Shown here piece after piece: positions 1 through 5,759 of a stretch of 10,001 bases of DNA. The DNA comes from Actinomycetes bacterium (GTDB lineage: Bacteria; Actinomycetota; Acidimicrobiia; Acidimicrobiales; Palsa-688). A program made the translations under genes and the position numbers. Location: positions 1 through 10,001 of the forward strand of contig JAKAXG010000098.1 in the NCBI GenBank assembly GCA_021827225.1, given 5' to 3'. The stretch's first letter is position 1; each line of letters begins with the position of its first letter. Below the pieces are notes generated by a model, which saw only the letters and a program-made list of their open reading frames with translations, was not told the DNA's origin and made no database searches.

Positions 1-61
1 GGGCACGGTGCTCGTCACGACGCCTGGAGTCTAAGAGAAAGGGGCGCACGGATTGCGGGCA

Positions 62-116
62 CCTCCCTTTCGCCGCTTACGCTCGGGGCGGCAAGCCCTC
101 TTGGAGGAGGAAGACG
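62..116 (+). promoter_or_regulatory. Leader of the dioxygenase gene with possible ribosome-site-masking fold
   Basis: The strong Shine-Dalgarno sequence GGAGGAGG (103-110) lies 6 bases before the ATG at 117. Upstream, CCTCC (62-66) is its exact complement and could pair with GGAGG at 103-107, enclosing a perfect 5-bp stem GCCGC/GCGGC (72-76 with 88-92). Two alternatives exclude or rearrange this fold: GGGC/GCCC (86-89 with 95-98) and CCTC/GAGG (97-100 with 104-107). Competing helices of this kind are typical of translational switches, but in GC-rich DNA they also arise by chance. I recognise no known riboswitch class and no clear promoter in bases 1-61. Confidence 0.3.
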
Positions 117-980
117 ATGATCACCACACTCGACATCTCTCCTGTCGCCGGGGCGCTGGGAGCGGTCGTCCGGGGACTCGACCTGCGCACGGTGACCGAC
201 GAGGAGCAGATCCAGCCGCTGCTCTCCGCCCTGGCCGACCACCTGGTGGTCTTCCTCCCCGAGCAGGACATCGACCTGGACCATCTGGAAAAAGTCACCG
301 ACCTTCTCGGTGGCCGGGACGTGACCCCTTTCGTCGCCCCCCTCGAGGATCGGCCCTACGTCATCCGGGTCATCAAGGAACCGGGGGACCAGCTCAACTT
401 CGCTAACGCCTGGCATACCGATCTGAGCTACTTACCCAGCCCGCCGGGCTACACGTTGCTCCACGCCCGGGAGGTGCCAGCCTTCGGCGGCGACACGGTC
501 TGGTCCAACCAGTACCTGGCCTTCGAGACCCTCTCGCCGGGCCTGCGGCGCACCCTGCAGGGGCTGCGGGCGGTGCATTCGGCGGGGATGGCCTACGGCA
601 CCGGCGGCGCCCTGGACAAGGTCAAGGGCCTCACCTCGATGGCCATCGAGCCGTCCCCGGAGGCCTACCGCGAGCACACCCACCCGGCGGTGGTCCGCCA
701 CCCGGTGACCGGCCGGCCCACCCTCTATGTGAACCCGGTGTACACCACCCGCTTCGAGGGCTGGTCACCGGCCGAGTCGCAGACCCTGCTCAGCCATCTG
801 TACCGCCACAGCATCAACGAGAACTTCACCTGCCGGTTCCGCTGGAGCGCCGGCACCCTGGCCATCTGGGACAACCGGGCCACCATGCACAACGCCCTGA
901 ACGACTACTCCGGGGTGCGCCGGGAGATGTACCGCACCAGCGTCAAGGGCGTCCCGTTGGCGGCTTCGGAGCCCGCCTAG
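117..980 (+). CDS. TauD/TfdA-family Fe(II)/2-oxoglutarate-dependent dioxygenase
   Basis: A 287-residue cytosolic oxygenase, the usual length for TauD (about 280). Enzymes of this family use O2 and 2-oxoglutarate to hydroxylate a substrate, often releasing sulfite or another group from sulfonates, sulfate esters or aryloxyalkanoates. The iron triad is visible as H100-x-D102 (WHTDLSY) and H258 (ATMHNAL). R273 (EMYRTS), 15 residues after H258, is at the 2-oxoglutarate-binding spacing, and the GGDTVWSN motif (124-131) supplies the family threonine T127. The taurine-contacting residues of E. coli TauD (His70, Asn95) are not obviously conserved: here T70 and A96 fall near those places. The substrate is therefore open and I do not call it taurine dioxygenase. 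The ATG start is fixed by GGAGGAGG 6 bases upstream. It stands alone on this strand and converges with the amidase operon. Confidence 0.95.
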   Translation: MITTLDISPVAGALGAVVRGLDLRTVTDEEQIQPLLSALADHLVVFLPEQDIDLDHLEKVTDLLGGRDVTPFVAPLEDRPYVIRVIKEPGDQLNFANAWHTDLSYLPSPPGYTLLHAREVPAFGGDTVWSNQYLAFETLSPGLRRTLQGLRAVHSAGMAYGTGGALDKVKGLTSMAIEPSPEAYREHTHPAVVRHPVTGRPTLYVNPVYTTRFEGWSPAESQTLLSHLYRHSINENFTCRFRWSAGTLAIWDNRATMHNALNDYSGVRREMYRTSVKGVPLAASEPA

Positions 981-996
981 CCCCCAGCGGCCCGGC

Positions 997-1032
997 CCCG
1001 ACCCCGCCGGTCAGGACCGGGTGCTGGTCGGG
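997..1032. terminator. Terminator-like two-part hairpin after the dioxygenase gene
   Basis: CCCGACC (997-1003) pairs with GGTCGGG (1026-1032), and inside it CCGGT (1007-1011) pairs with ACCGG (1016-1020) around the loop CAGG. It starts 16 bases after the dioxygenase stop. There is no U tract, so it is not a canonical intrinsic terminator, but high-GC bacteria often use such U-poor hairpins. Because it is symmetrical it could also serve transcripts arriving from the amidase side. Confidence 0.4.
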
Positions 1033-1249
1033 ACGCCCGGCCGCTCGCAGCCCCGCTCGGTCGGGACGACGCCGTGGGAGCGGTAGACGACGTACGGGCG
1101 GGTGAGATAGCCGACCGGGGCTCTGGAGACGGGTGGCCGAGTTGTGGATGCCCCCCCCTTTTTCCTGAAGTCTCGGCGACGGGCACGTGCACCACCCGTT
1201 CCTGGGCGGAATACGTGTAGACCGTTCCTTCTGGCATTCGATGTGACAT
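1011..1249 (-). pseudogene. Possible small minus-strand gene split at a G8 run
   Basis: I do not recognise a family. Reading leftward from the ATG at 1249 (or the one at 1237), one frame gives a protein-like stretch, VYTYSAQERVVHVPVAETSG, until a run of eight G (C8 at 1151-1158 on the plus strand), after which it becomes Ser/Pro/Arg-rich and ends at 977. The adjacent frame then looks coding: PVGYLTRPYVVYRSHGVVP and onward to a TGA at 1011-1013. In its last 35 codons, 34 end in G or C. One extra G in the run would join the two into a product of about 80 residues. Explanations include a homopolymer sequencing error, a decayed gene, slippage, or chance. There is no Shine-Dalgarno before either ATG. 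It lies 66 bases after the amidase stop on the same strand, so it could be a last operon member. Confidence 0.27.
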
Positions 1250-1275
1250 GATCGCCCGGGCGGTGACCACTCCGG

Positions 1276-1335
1276 TCAGCCGGGACGGCGCCAGCGGGGC
1301 CGGGCGGCCTGGAGCTCAGCCGGGACGGCGCCAGC
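1276..1335. repeat. 20-bp direct repeat of the amidase 3' end, 40-bp period
   Basis: TCAGCCGGGACGGCGCCAGC occurs exactly at 1276-1295 and again at 1316-1335. The second copy contains the amidase stop codon and its last codons; the first lies 20 bases beyond that stop. The 40-base offset is not a multiple of three, so the extra copy is not an in-frame extension. A short local duplication of the gene end explains it best. Each copy contains the GGCGCC palindrome. Confidence 0.8.
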
Positions 1336-2473
1336 CGGCCACCTGCTCGACCACCTCGGCGGTGACCAGGAGCATCTCCTCGCTGGTCGCCGGCCCGGCC
1401 AGCTGCAGGGCGGCCGGCAGGGGTGCCCCGGAGGCCACGGGCTGCGAGATCGCCGGTGTGCCGGACAGGTTGAACGGGGCCGCGTAACGGATCTCGGTCA
1501 GGCGCCTGGCATCGTCGAGCGACGGTGGCGCCTCGGCCAGCACCGGCATGGCCAGGACGTCCACCGTGGAGAAGACCCGCTTCAACTCCTCGACCCAGGC
1601 CCGTCCGGTTTCCCACGCCTCGGCCACCTCGGACCGGTCCAGCAGGGAGGCCAGCTCCAGGCGCTGGGCCACGTCGGGGGAGATCTCCTCCCGGTGCTGG
1701 CGCCACAGCTCCTGGTGCACCTGCCAGGCCTCCGCCGCCAGGATGGTCATGACCGCGTGGGTGGCCGCCGCCCATCCCGGCAGCTCGACCGTGGTGACCG
1801 ATGCACCGGTCCGGCGGGAGTAGGCCTCGAGAGCCGAGTCGAGGGCGGCGTCGATCCAGGCGTCGGCGGGGAGGCGGACCCGCCCCACCCTCGACGCCGG
1901 CGCAGTGCCGGCGGTCGAGAAGCCCGGCTCCAGAAGGCGCATGCCCAGGTCGGTGGCGGCGACGGTGGCGGCCATCGGTCCCACCGTGTCGAGGGACGGG
2001 GCGAGCGCCAGCACGCCGTCCAGCGGCACCCGGCCCCGGGTGGTCTTGAGCCCCACCACGCCGCAGCAGGCCGCGGGTATCCGGACCGACCCGCCGGTGT
2101 CGCTCCCGTAGGCCACATCGGCTTCACCGGTGGCTACGGCCACGGCGGAGCCGCTGGAGGAGCCGCCCGGGACCAGAGCCGGGTCGAGAGGATTGGCCGG
2201 GGTGCCGAACCACGGGTTGATCCCGCTGACACCGAAGGCCAGCTCGTGGAGGTTGGTCTTGCCGACGATGACCACCTCGCCGGCCTCCTCGGCCCGCCTG
2301 GTGCCGGCCAGGCAGGCGGCGTCGTTGGCAGCCGGGGCGGTGGTGGCGGCGATGACCTTCGAGCCGCCGGTCGTCGGCACCCCCGCCATGTCGATGAGGT
2401 CCTTGACCGCCACGGTCGTGGCCCCGTTCGGGATCCCGGCCACGGGCAGGCGGTGGATGAAGACGGCGTCCAC
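1316..2473 (-). CDS. Amidase signature family hydrolase
   Basis: A 385-residue member of the amidase signature family, which hydrolyses C-N bonds of amides through a Ser-cisSer-Lys triad. The triad is intact: K24 (VAVKDLID), S105 (PGGSSSGSA) and S129 (GSDTGGSVRIPA). The S105-S129 spacing of 24 matches fatty acid amide hydrolase (217 and 241). The C-terminal signature APFNLSGTPAISQP followed by LPAALQLAGP is also present. The lysine lies unusually near the N-terminus, so the protein lacks the usual N-terminal helices, and it is shorter than GatA (about 485). A tRNA amidotransferase role is therefore unlikely and the substrate is unknown. The GTG at 2473 is the only usual start before an in-frame stop at 2519-2521. 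It has no Shine-Dalgarno sequence and follows the upstream gene's stop by 19 bases, which suggests translational coupling in one operon. Confidence 0.93.
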   Translation of the reverse strand: MDAVFIHRLPVAGIPNGATTVAVKDLIDMAGVPTTGGSKVIAATTAPAANDAACLAGTRRAEEAGEVVIVGKTNLHELAFGVSGINPWFGTPANPLDPALVPGGSSSGSAVAVATGEADVAYGSDTGGSVRIPAACCGVVGLKTTRGRVPLDGVLALAPSLDTVGPMAATVAATDLGMRLLEPGFSTAGTAPASRVGRVRLPADAWIDAALDSALEAYSRRTGASVTTVELPGWAAATHAVMTILAAEAWQVHQELWRQHREEISPDVAQRLELASLLDRSEVAEAWETGRAWVEELKRVFSTVDVLAMPVLAEAPPSLDDARRLTEIRYAAPFNLSGTPAISQPVASGAPLPAALQLAGPATSEEMLLVTAEVVEQVAGWRRPG

Positions 2474-2492
2474 GGAGGAAGCTTCGCGCGTG

Positions 2493-4445
2493 TCAACCGG
2501 CTGGGGAGAGGAGTGAGTTCAAGAAGCCCGCCACCACCGGACCGTCCGTAGGTCCGCCGTCGGCCCTGCTGTTCTGGACCACCATGGCGAAGGCCACGTC
2601 GCCGTGATAGCCGACGAGCCAGGCGTCGAGGGGCAGGGTGGGCCCGCTGCCGTACTCGGCCGTTCCGGTCTTGGCGTAGGTCCCGGTCGGGAGCCCGGTG
2701 CCGGCCGCCGTACCCGATGTCACGACCGACGCCATCATCTGGCGCAGGCTGGAGACGACCGCCGGCGGGATCGGTCGGCCGGGATCGGCGTCGTCGGGGC
2801 TGCCGTCGACCAGCCGCGGTAGCCGGGCGGTCCCGCTCCCGACCGCCGCCGCCACCATGGCCATGGCCAGGGGTGACACGACCACCGAGCCCTGGCCGAT
2901 GGCGCTGGCCGCCAGAGCGGCCCCGTCGGCCGGCGGGGGCACCCTGCCGGGGAAGGCGGGGACCCCCATCCGGAACGGGACGCCGAGGTCGAACGAGGAG
3001 GCCACGGCGGGGAAGCTGGCCGGCTTCAGGTGGGAAGCGGCCAGCTGGATGAACGCGGTGTTGCACGACTCGGTGAACGCTCCGGCCAGGTTGGAGACCG
3101 GTTGGTCGCCCTCGGCGTTGTGGAACGTCTTGCCGTCGATGGTGGCGGTCGGCGGGCACGACGCCGGGGACGACGGGCTGAGCCCGGTCTCGAACAGCGC
3201 CGTGGAGGTGAGGATCTTGAACGTCGAGCCGGGCGGGAACTCACCGTCGAAGGCGGCGTCGAAGCTGCCGGCTGAGGGAAGGCTGGCGGACGCCAGGACC
3301 GAACCACTGGTGACCGACACCGCCACCAGGGCGATGGAGCCGGCGCCGTTCGTCCCGCCGGCGCCGGACGCCTGGGCCTGCCCGCCGGCCACCCCGGCCA
3401 GGGCGGATTCGGCGGCCCGCTGGACGGCCGGGTCGATGGTCGTGCGGATCGGCGTCCCGGGCCGGGGATCGAACGACTGCAGGGTGGAGACCACCCGGCC
3501 GGCGGCCCCCACGACCTGCACCTTGGCCCCGGGCACGCCGGCCAGCTGCTTCTCGTACGCCGCTTCGAGGCCGGTCTGGCCGACGACGCTGCCCGCCGAG
3601 TACGGCGGCCCGAGACGGGCCAGCTCCTCGGAGGTGATCGGCCCCACGGAGCCGACCAGATGGGCAGCGAGCCCGGCGGTCACGGCCGTCCGCCGGGTCA
3701 CGTGCTCGAAAACGGTGCCCGGCGCCGCGTACAGCGCCCCCTGGTTGCCTCCGAGGGCGGCGTACGCCGCCGGGCTCAGGGGGAACACCGGCTCGAAGAA
3801 CGTCGGGTGGGTGGCCGCCGCGGCCAGGGCCGAACGGACCGAGGCGGCCGGGGCGCCGGCGGCCTCCAGGACGGAGGTGAGCTGTGCCGGGTCCTTGATG
3901 CGCGACCCCTCCACGCCGACCAGCACCTCAGCGGCGTCCGCGGTCAGAGGTGCCCCGCCCGCGCCCAGGATGGGGGCTCGCGGCGCCCACTGGTAGCTGA
4001 CGGCCAGGTGGCCGCCGGCGGGCAGGCCGGGAGCCACGGCGGCGGGTGTCCACTCGACCAGCCACTTGCCGTGGTGCACCGCCAGGCTGACGGTGGTGGT
4101 GAGGGTCCACGCCCCGGCACCGGGCAGCCGGTAGGTACTGGTGATACTGGCTGTGCCCCGCCCGGACCGCTCGGACACCGGACCGGCCCGGTGCTCGCCT
4201 GACTCGGCGTGCAGGCCGGCGGTATATCCGCCCAGGGTGGTGGCGAACCCGGGGGCGGGGCCGTCCACGAGGCGGGCCATGGCCGCGGTGTCGCCCCGGT
4301 TCCAGTCCGACACGAACGCCGACAGCGTCGCGGCGGCGGTGCCCGACGTCCCCCCGCAGCCGCTCAGCCCGGAGGCGATGGTGATGGTGGCCAGCGCGGC
4401 CCCCGGGACCCGGACCCGCCGGCCCCTGAGCGGGAGATGGAGCAC
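2493..4445 (-). CDS. Class B penicillin-binding lipoprotein (transpeptidase with MecA_N-like domain)
   Basis: A 650-residue D,D-transpeptidase that cross-links peptidoglycan on the outer face of the membrane. The N-terminus has a basic stretch (RGRRVRV), a short hydrophobic segment and a lipobox LSGC with C30, so it is predicted to be a lipoprotein and not a bitopic protein. Residues about 36-145 resemble the NTF2-like MecA_N domain, and about 155-330 the PBP dimerisation domain (VGVEGSRI; SVVGQTGLEAAYE). The transpeptidase domain carries all three motifs: S407-T-F-K410, S460-C-N462 and K592-T-G594. The architecture matches the mycobacterial penicillin-binding lipoprotein Rv2864c and the PBP2a/PBP3 group. 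MecA_N here is ordinary architecture and not evidence of acquired resistance. The GTG at 4445 follows an in-frame TAG at 4455-4457 and has no Shine-Dalgarno, consistent with a leaderless transcript. It is divergent from the DUF3048 lipoprotein and leads the amidase operon. Confidence 0.95.
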   Translation of the reverse strand: MLHLPLRGRRVRVPGAALATITIASGLSGCGGTSGTAAATLSAFVSDWNRGDTAAMARLVDGPAPGFATTLGGYTAGLHAESGEHRAGPVSERSGRGTASITSTYRLPGAGAWTLTTTVSLAVHHGKWLVEWTPAAVAPGLPAGGHLAVSYQWAPRAPILGAGGAPLTADAAEVLVGVEGSRIKDPAQLTSVLEAAGAPAASVRSALAAAATHPTFFEPVFPLSPAAYAALGGNQGALYAAPGTVFEHVTRRTAVTAGLAAHLVGSVGPITSEELARLGPPYSAGSVVGQTGLEAAYEKQLAGVPGAKVQVVGAAGRVVSTLQSFDPRPGTPIRTTIDPAVQRAAESALAGVAGGQAQASGAGGTNGAGSIALVAVSVTSGSVLASASLPSAGSFDAAFDGEFPPGSTFKILTSTALFETGLSPSSPASCPPTATIDGKTFHNAEGDQPVSNLAGAFTESCNTAFIQLAASHLKPASFPAVASSFDLGVPFRMGVPAFPGRVPPPADGAALAASAIGQGSVVVSPLAMAMVAAAVGSGTARLPRLVDGSPDDADPGRPIPPAVVSSLRQMMASVVTSGTAAGTGLPTGTYAKTGTAEYGSGPTLPLDAWLVGYHGDVAFAMVVQNSRADGGPTDGPVVAGFLNSLLSPAG

Positions 4446-4451
4446 CGGCAG

Positions 4452-4457
4452 AAGCTA
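4452..4457 (-). promoter_or_regulatory. -10 hexamer TAGCTT for a leaderless PBP transcript
   Basis: On the minus strand TAGCTT fits the actinobacterial TANNNT -10 pattern. It is separated from the GTG start by six bases (CTGCCG), so transcription would begin at or next to the start codon. This fits the absence of a Shine-Dalgarno. No convincing -35 is visible in the GC-rich sequence upstream; the perfect 8-bp palindrome CCTCGAGG (4470-4477) lies there instead. Confidence 0.5.
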
Positions 4458-4512
4458 GCCGGCCGGCCGCCTCGAGGCCGCCCGGTGCTGTAGCTGGGAG
4501 TGCCCGGTCCAT

Positions 4513-4518
4513 TACCCT
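4513..4518 (+). promoter_or_regulatory. -10 hexamer TACCCT for the DUF3048 lipoprotein gene
   Basis: TACCCT matches TANNNT and is followed by nine bases (GTCCCGACC) before the ATG at 4528. The likely start point, A4525, leaves a leader of about three bases, and the spacer has no Shine-Dalgarno. No clear TTGACA-like -35 is seen. It lies back to back with the PBP promoter within the 82-bp gap 4446-4527. Confidence 0.5.
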
Positions 4519-4527
4519 GTCCCGACC

Positions 4528-5622
4528 ATGACATCGGGGAGAAGCAGGGGGCGGCTGGCCCGCGCCGCCGCCGGGATGGTCGTCGCCGGCACGCTCATCG
4601 GCGCGTGCGGCTCCGGCCCGGCCCGCCGGGCGTCCGCCCCGTCGACCACGACGCCCCCGTCAACGGCCGCCCCCGCCACTGCGCCGGCTACCACCGCGCC
4701 GGCCGCCCCCACCGCCGCGGTGTGCCCGCTCACCCACCTGCCGGCCCCGCACGGCAAGGTGCCGCAGCGGCCGGCCCTGGCCATCAAGGTGGAGAACCTG
4801 CCGCAGGCCCGCCCGCAGTACGGCCTGGCCTCGGCCGACGTGGTGTACGAGGAGCCGGTGGAGGGCGGGATCACCCGGTTCATCGTCATATACCAGTGCC
4901 ATGACGCCTCCCGGGTGGAGCCGGTCCGCTCCGGGCGGCTGATCGACCCGGAGATCGTGAGCCAGTACGGGGCCCACCCCCTGTTCGGGTACGCCGGCGG
5001 TATCCAGCCGGCCGTCAACGCCATCGACTCGTCGCCGCTCGTCGACGTGGGGGTGTACCGGGCGGTCAACGCCTACTGGCGGGACCCGAACCGCTACGCC
5101 CCGCACAACCTGATCACCTCCACGGCCGAGCTCTACGCCTACGCCGCCGGCATCCACGTGGCGGAGACGCCCCCGCCGCCGACCTTCACCTTCGGCCCGA
5201 TGGGCGCCGGGTGGAGTCCGGCCGCCAGTGTGCACATCGGCTACACCTACTCGGATCTCACCTGGACGTGGCGGCCCTCGGCCGGGGTCTACTACCGGTC
5301 CTACTCCGACACCGGTCCGGCCACGCTCGGGGACGGCGGCCAGATCACGGCCAGCAACGTGATCGTCATGCACGTGGTGATGTACCCCAGCCAGTACGTC
5401 GAGGACCCCACCGGCATCCACGAGAACCTGCTGACCCTGACCGGGTCGGGGCCGGCGCAGGTCATCCGTAACGGGGCGGTGATCAACGGCACCTGGCGCC
5501 GGCCCACCCTCAGCGCCACCACCACCTACGTCGACGCCGCCGGCCACCCCATCCCCCTCACTCCGGGGCCGACCTGGGTGGAGCTCGTGCCCACGACCGT
5601 GGCGGTCAACGTCACCCCCTGA
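4528..5622 (+). CDS. DUF3048 (YerB-like) lipoprotein
   Basis: A 364-residue exported lipoprotein of the DUF3048 family, whose members include Bacillus YerB; the biochemical role is unknown. A basic N-terminus (RSRGRLAR) precedes a hydrophobic stretch and the lipobox LIGAC with C27, followed by a Ser/Thr/Pro/Ala-rich linker (about 31-63) that would span the outer envelope. The N-terminal domain (about 66-205) shows the family hallmarks CPLTHLPAP, VEGGITRF, EPVRSGR and APHNLITS. The C-terminal DUF3048_C domain (about 240-362) has GTWRRP and PGPTWVELVP. Length and domain order are normal. It starts at an ATG without a Shine-Dalgarno, behind a TACCCT -10 motif. It is divergent from the penicillin-binding lipoprotein, which suggests, but does not show, a shared role at the cell wall. 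It is followed by a GC-rich hairpin. Confidence 0.93.
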   Translation: MTSGRSRGRLARAAAGMVVAGTLIGACGSGPARRASAPSTTTPPSTAAPATAPATTAPAAPTAAVCPLTHLPAPHGKVPQRPALAIKVENLPQARPQYGLASADVVYEEPVEGGITRFIVIYQCHDASRVEPVRSGRLIDPEIVSQYGAHPLFGYAGGIQPAVNAIDSSPLVDVGVYRAVNAYWRDPNRYAPHNLITSTAELYAYAAGIHVAETPPPPTFTFGPMGAGWSPAASVHIGYTYSDLTWTWRPSAGVYYRSYSDTGPATLGDGGQITASNVIVMHVVMYPSQYVEDPTGIHENLLTLTGSGPAQVIRNGAVINGTWRRPTLSATTTYVDAAGHPIPLTPGPTWVELVPTTVAVNVTP

Positions 5623-5626
5623 CCCG

Positions 5627-5647
5627 GCCGGCGCCGCCCCCGCCGGC
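5627..5647 (+). terminator. GC-rich hairpin after the DUF3048 gene
   Basis: Starting 4 bases after the stop, GCCGGCG (5627-5633) pairs with CGCCGGC (5641-5647) around a seven-base loop. An alternative register pairs GGCGCC (5630-5635) with GGCGCC (5645-5650). No U tract follows, so termination is inferred from position and stability only. Confidence 0.4.
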
Positions 5648-5653
5648 GCCTTC

Positions 5654-5714
5654 GGTGACGGGAATCCACGTCGCAGGTGGGAAAACGTCACCAGACGCCA
5701 TGGCGTGTCACCAG
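5654..5714. repeat. GTCACC motif cluster with central 12-bp palindrome upstream of dnaE2
   Basis: GTCACCAG occurs at 5687-5694 and 5707-5714 as exact direct repeats flanking the perfect palindrome ACGCCATGGCGT (5695-5706). A third copy of the core is inverted (GGTGACG at 5654-5660), forming a 7-bp inverted repeat with CGTCACC at 5686-5692. The cluster ends 17 bases before the LexA box. It may be a regulator binding site; none is recognised. Confidence 0.5.
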
Positions 5715-5731
5715 TTCGGGCCGGCACTGCA

Positions 5732-5747
5732 TCGAACACACGTTCGA
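5732..5747. promoter_or_regulatory. LexA (SOS) box controlling dnaE2
   Basis: TCGAACACACGTTCGA is a perfect match to the actinobacterial/mycobacterial LexA box TCGAAC-N4-GTTCGA. It ends directly against the TAGACT -10 hexamer, so bound LexA would block RNA polymerase. Repression lifted by DNA damage through RecA-stimulated LexA cleavage is the expected control, as for mycobacterial dnaE2. Confidence 0.93.
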
Positions 5748-5753
5748 TAGACT
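5748..5753 (+). promoter_or_regulatory. -10 hexamer TAGACT of dnaE2 (leaderless)
   Basis: TAGACT fits TANNNT and is followed by six bases (GGCGGC) and the GTG start at 5760. This is the same six-base spacing as in front of the penicillin-binding lipoprotein. There is no Shine-Dalgarno, so the transcript is probably leaderless, starting at or next to G5760. The -35 region (about 5724-5730) has no good consensus. Confidence 0.6.
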
Positions 5754-5759
5754 GGCGGC

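Larger units (their letters stand above)
981..1315. other. Convergent intergenic gap between dioxygenase and amidase
   Basis: This 335-base gap lies between two genes whose 3' ends face each other, so promoters for the flanking genes are not expected. It contains a terminator-like two-part hairpin just after the dioxygenase stop, a second GGTCGGGACG copy (1026-1035 and 1059-1068), a run of eight C followed by five T (1151-1163), a patch of lower G+C around 1160-1250, and one copy of a 20-bp repeat matching the amidase 3' end. GGGGC (1117-1121) could pair with GCCCC (1150-1154) before the T run as a weak plus-strand terminator. Strong third-position bias on the minus strand suggests part of the gap is or was coding; this is listed separately. 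Confidence 0.6.

Noticed and set aside
1117..1163. Plus-strand intrinsic terminator ending in the T5 run.
   Set aside because: The only stem I can draw is 5 bp with a 28-base loop, and four unpaired C separate it from the T run. This is too weak for a separate call and is mentioned only in the gap description.
1694..2551. Plus-strand open frame opposite the amidase.
   Set aside because: Gly/Arg/His-rich translation typical of a GC-driven shadow; the amidase triad on the minus strand is complete.
2698..3996. Long plus-strand open frame opposite the penicillin-binding lipoprotein gene.
   Set aside because: Low-complexity Ala/Pro/Arg/Thr composition with no motif; the minus strand carries all three transpeptidase motifs in the proper order and spacing.
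2493..4445. The MecA_N-type domain as a sign of acquired beta-lactam resistance.
   Set aside because: The domain is normal in chromosomal class B PBPs of Gram-positives, including the mycobacterial lipoprotein PBP. No mobile element or composition change surrounds it.
3928..4512. Alternative minus-strand frame extending across the start of the PBP gene.
   Set aside because: It is out of frame with the lipobox and MecA_N-like sequence and is Arg/Gly-rich without structure.
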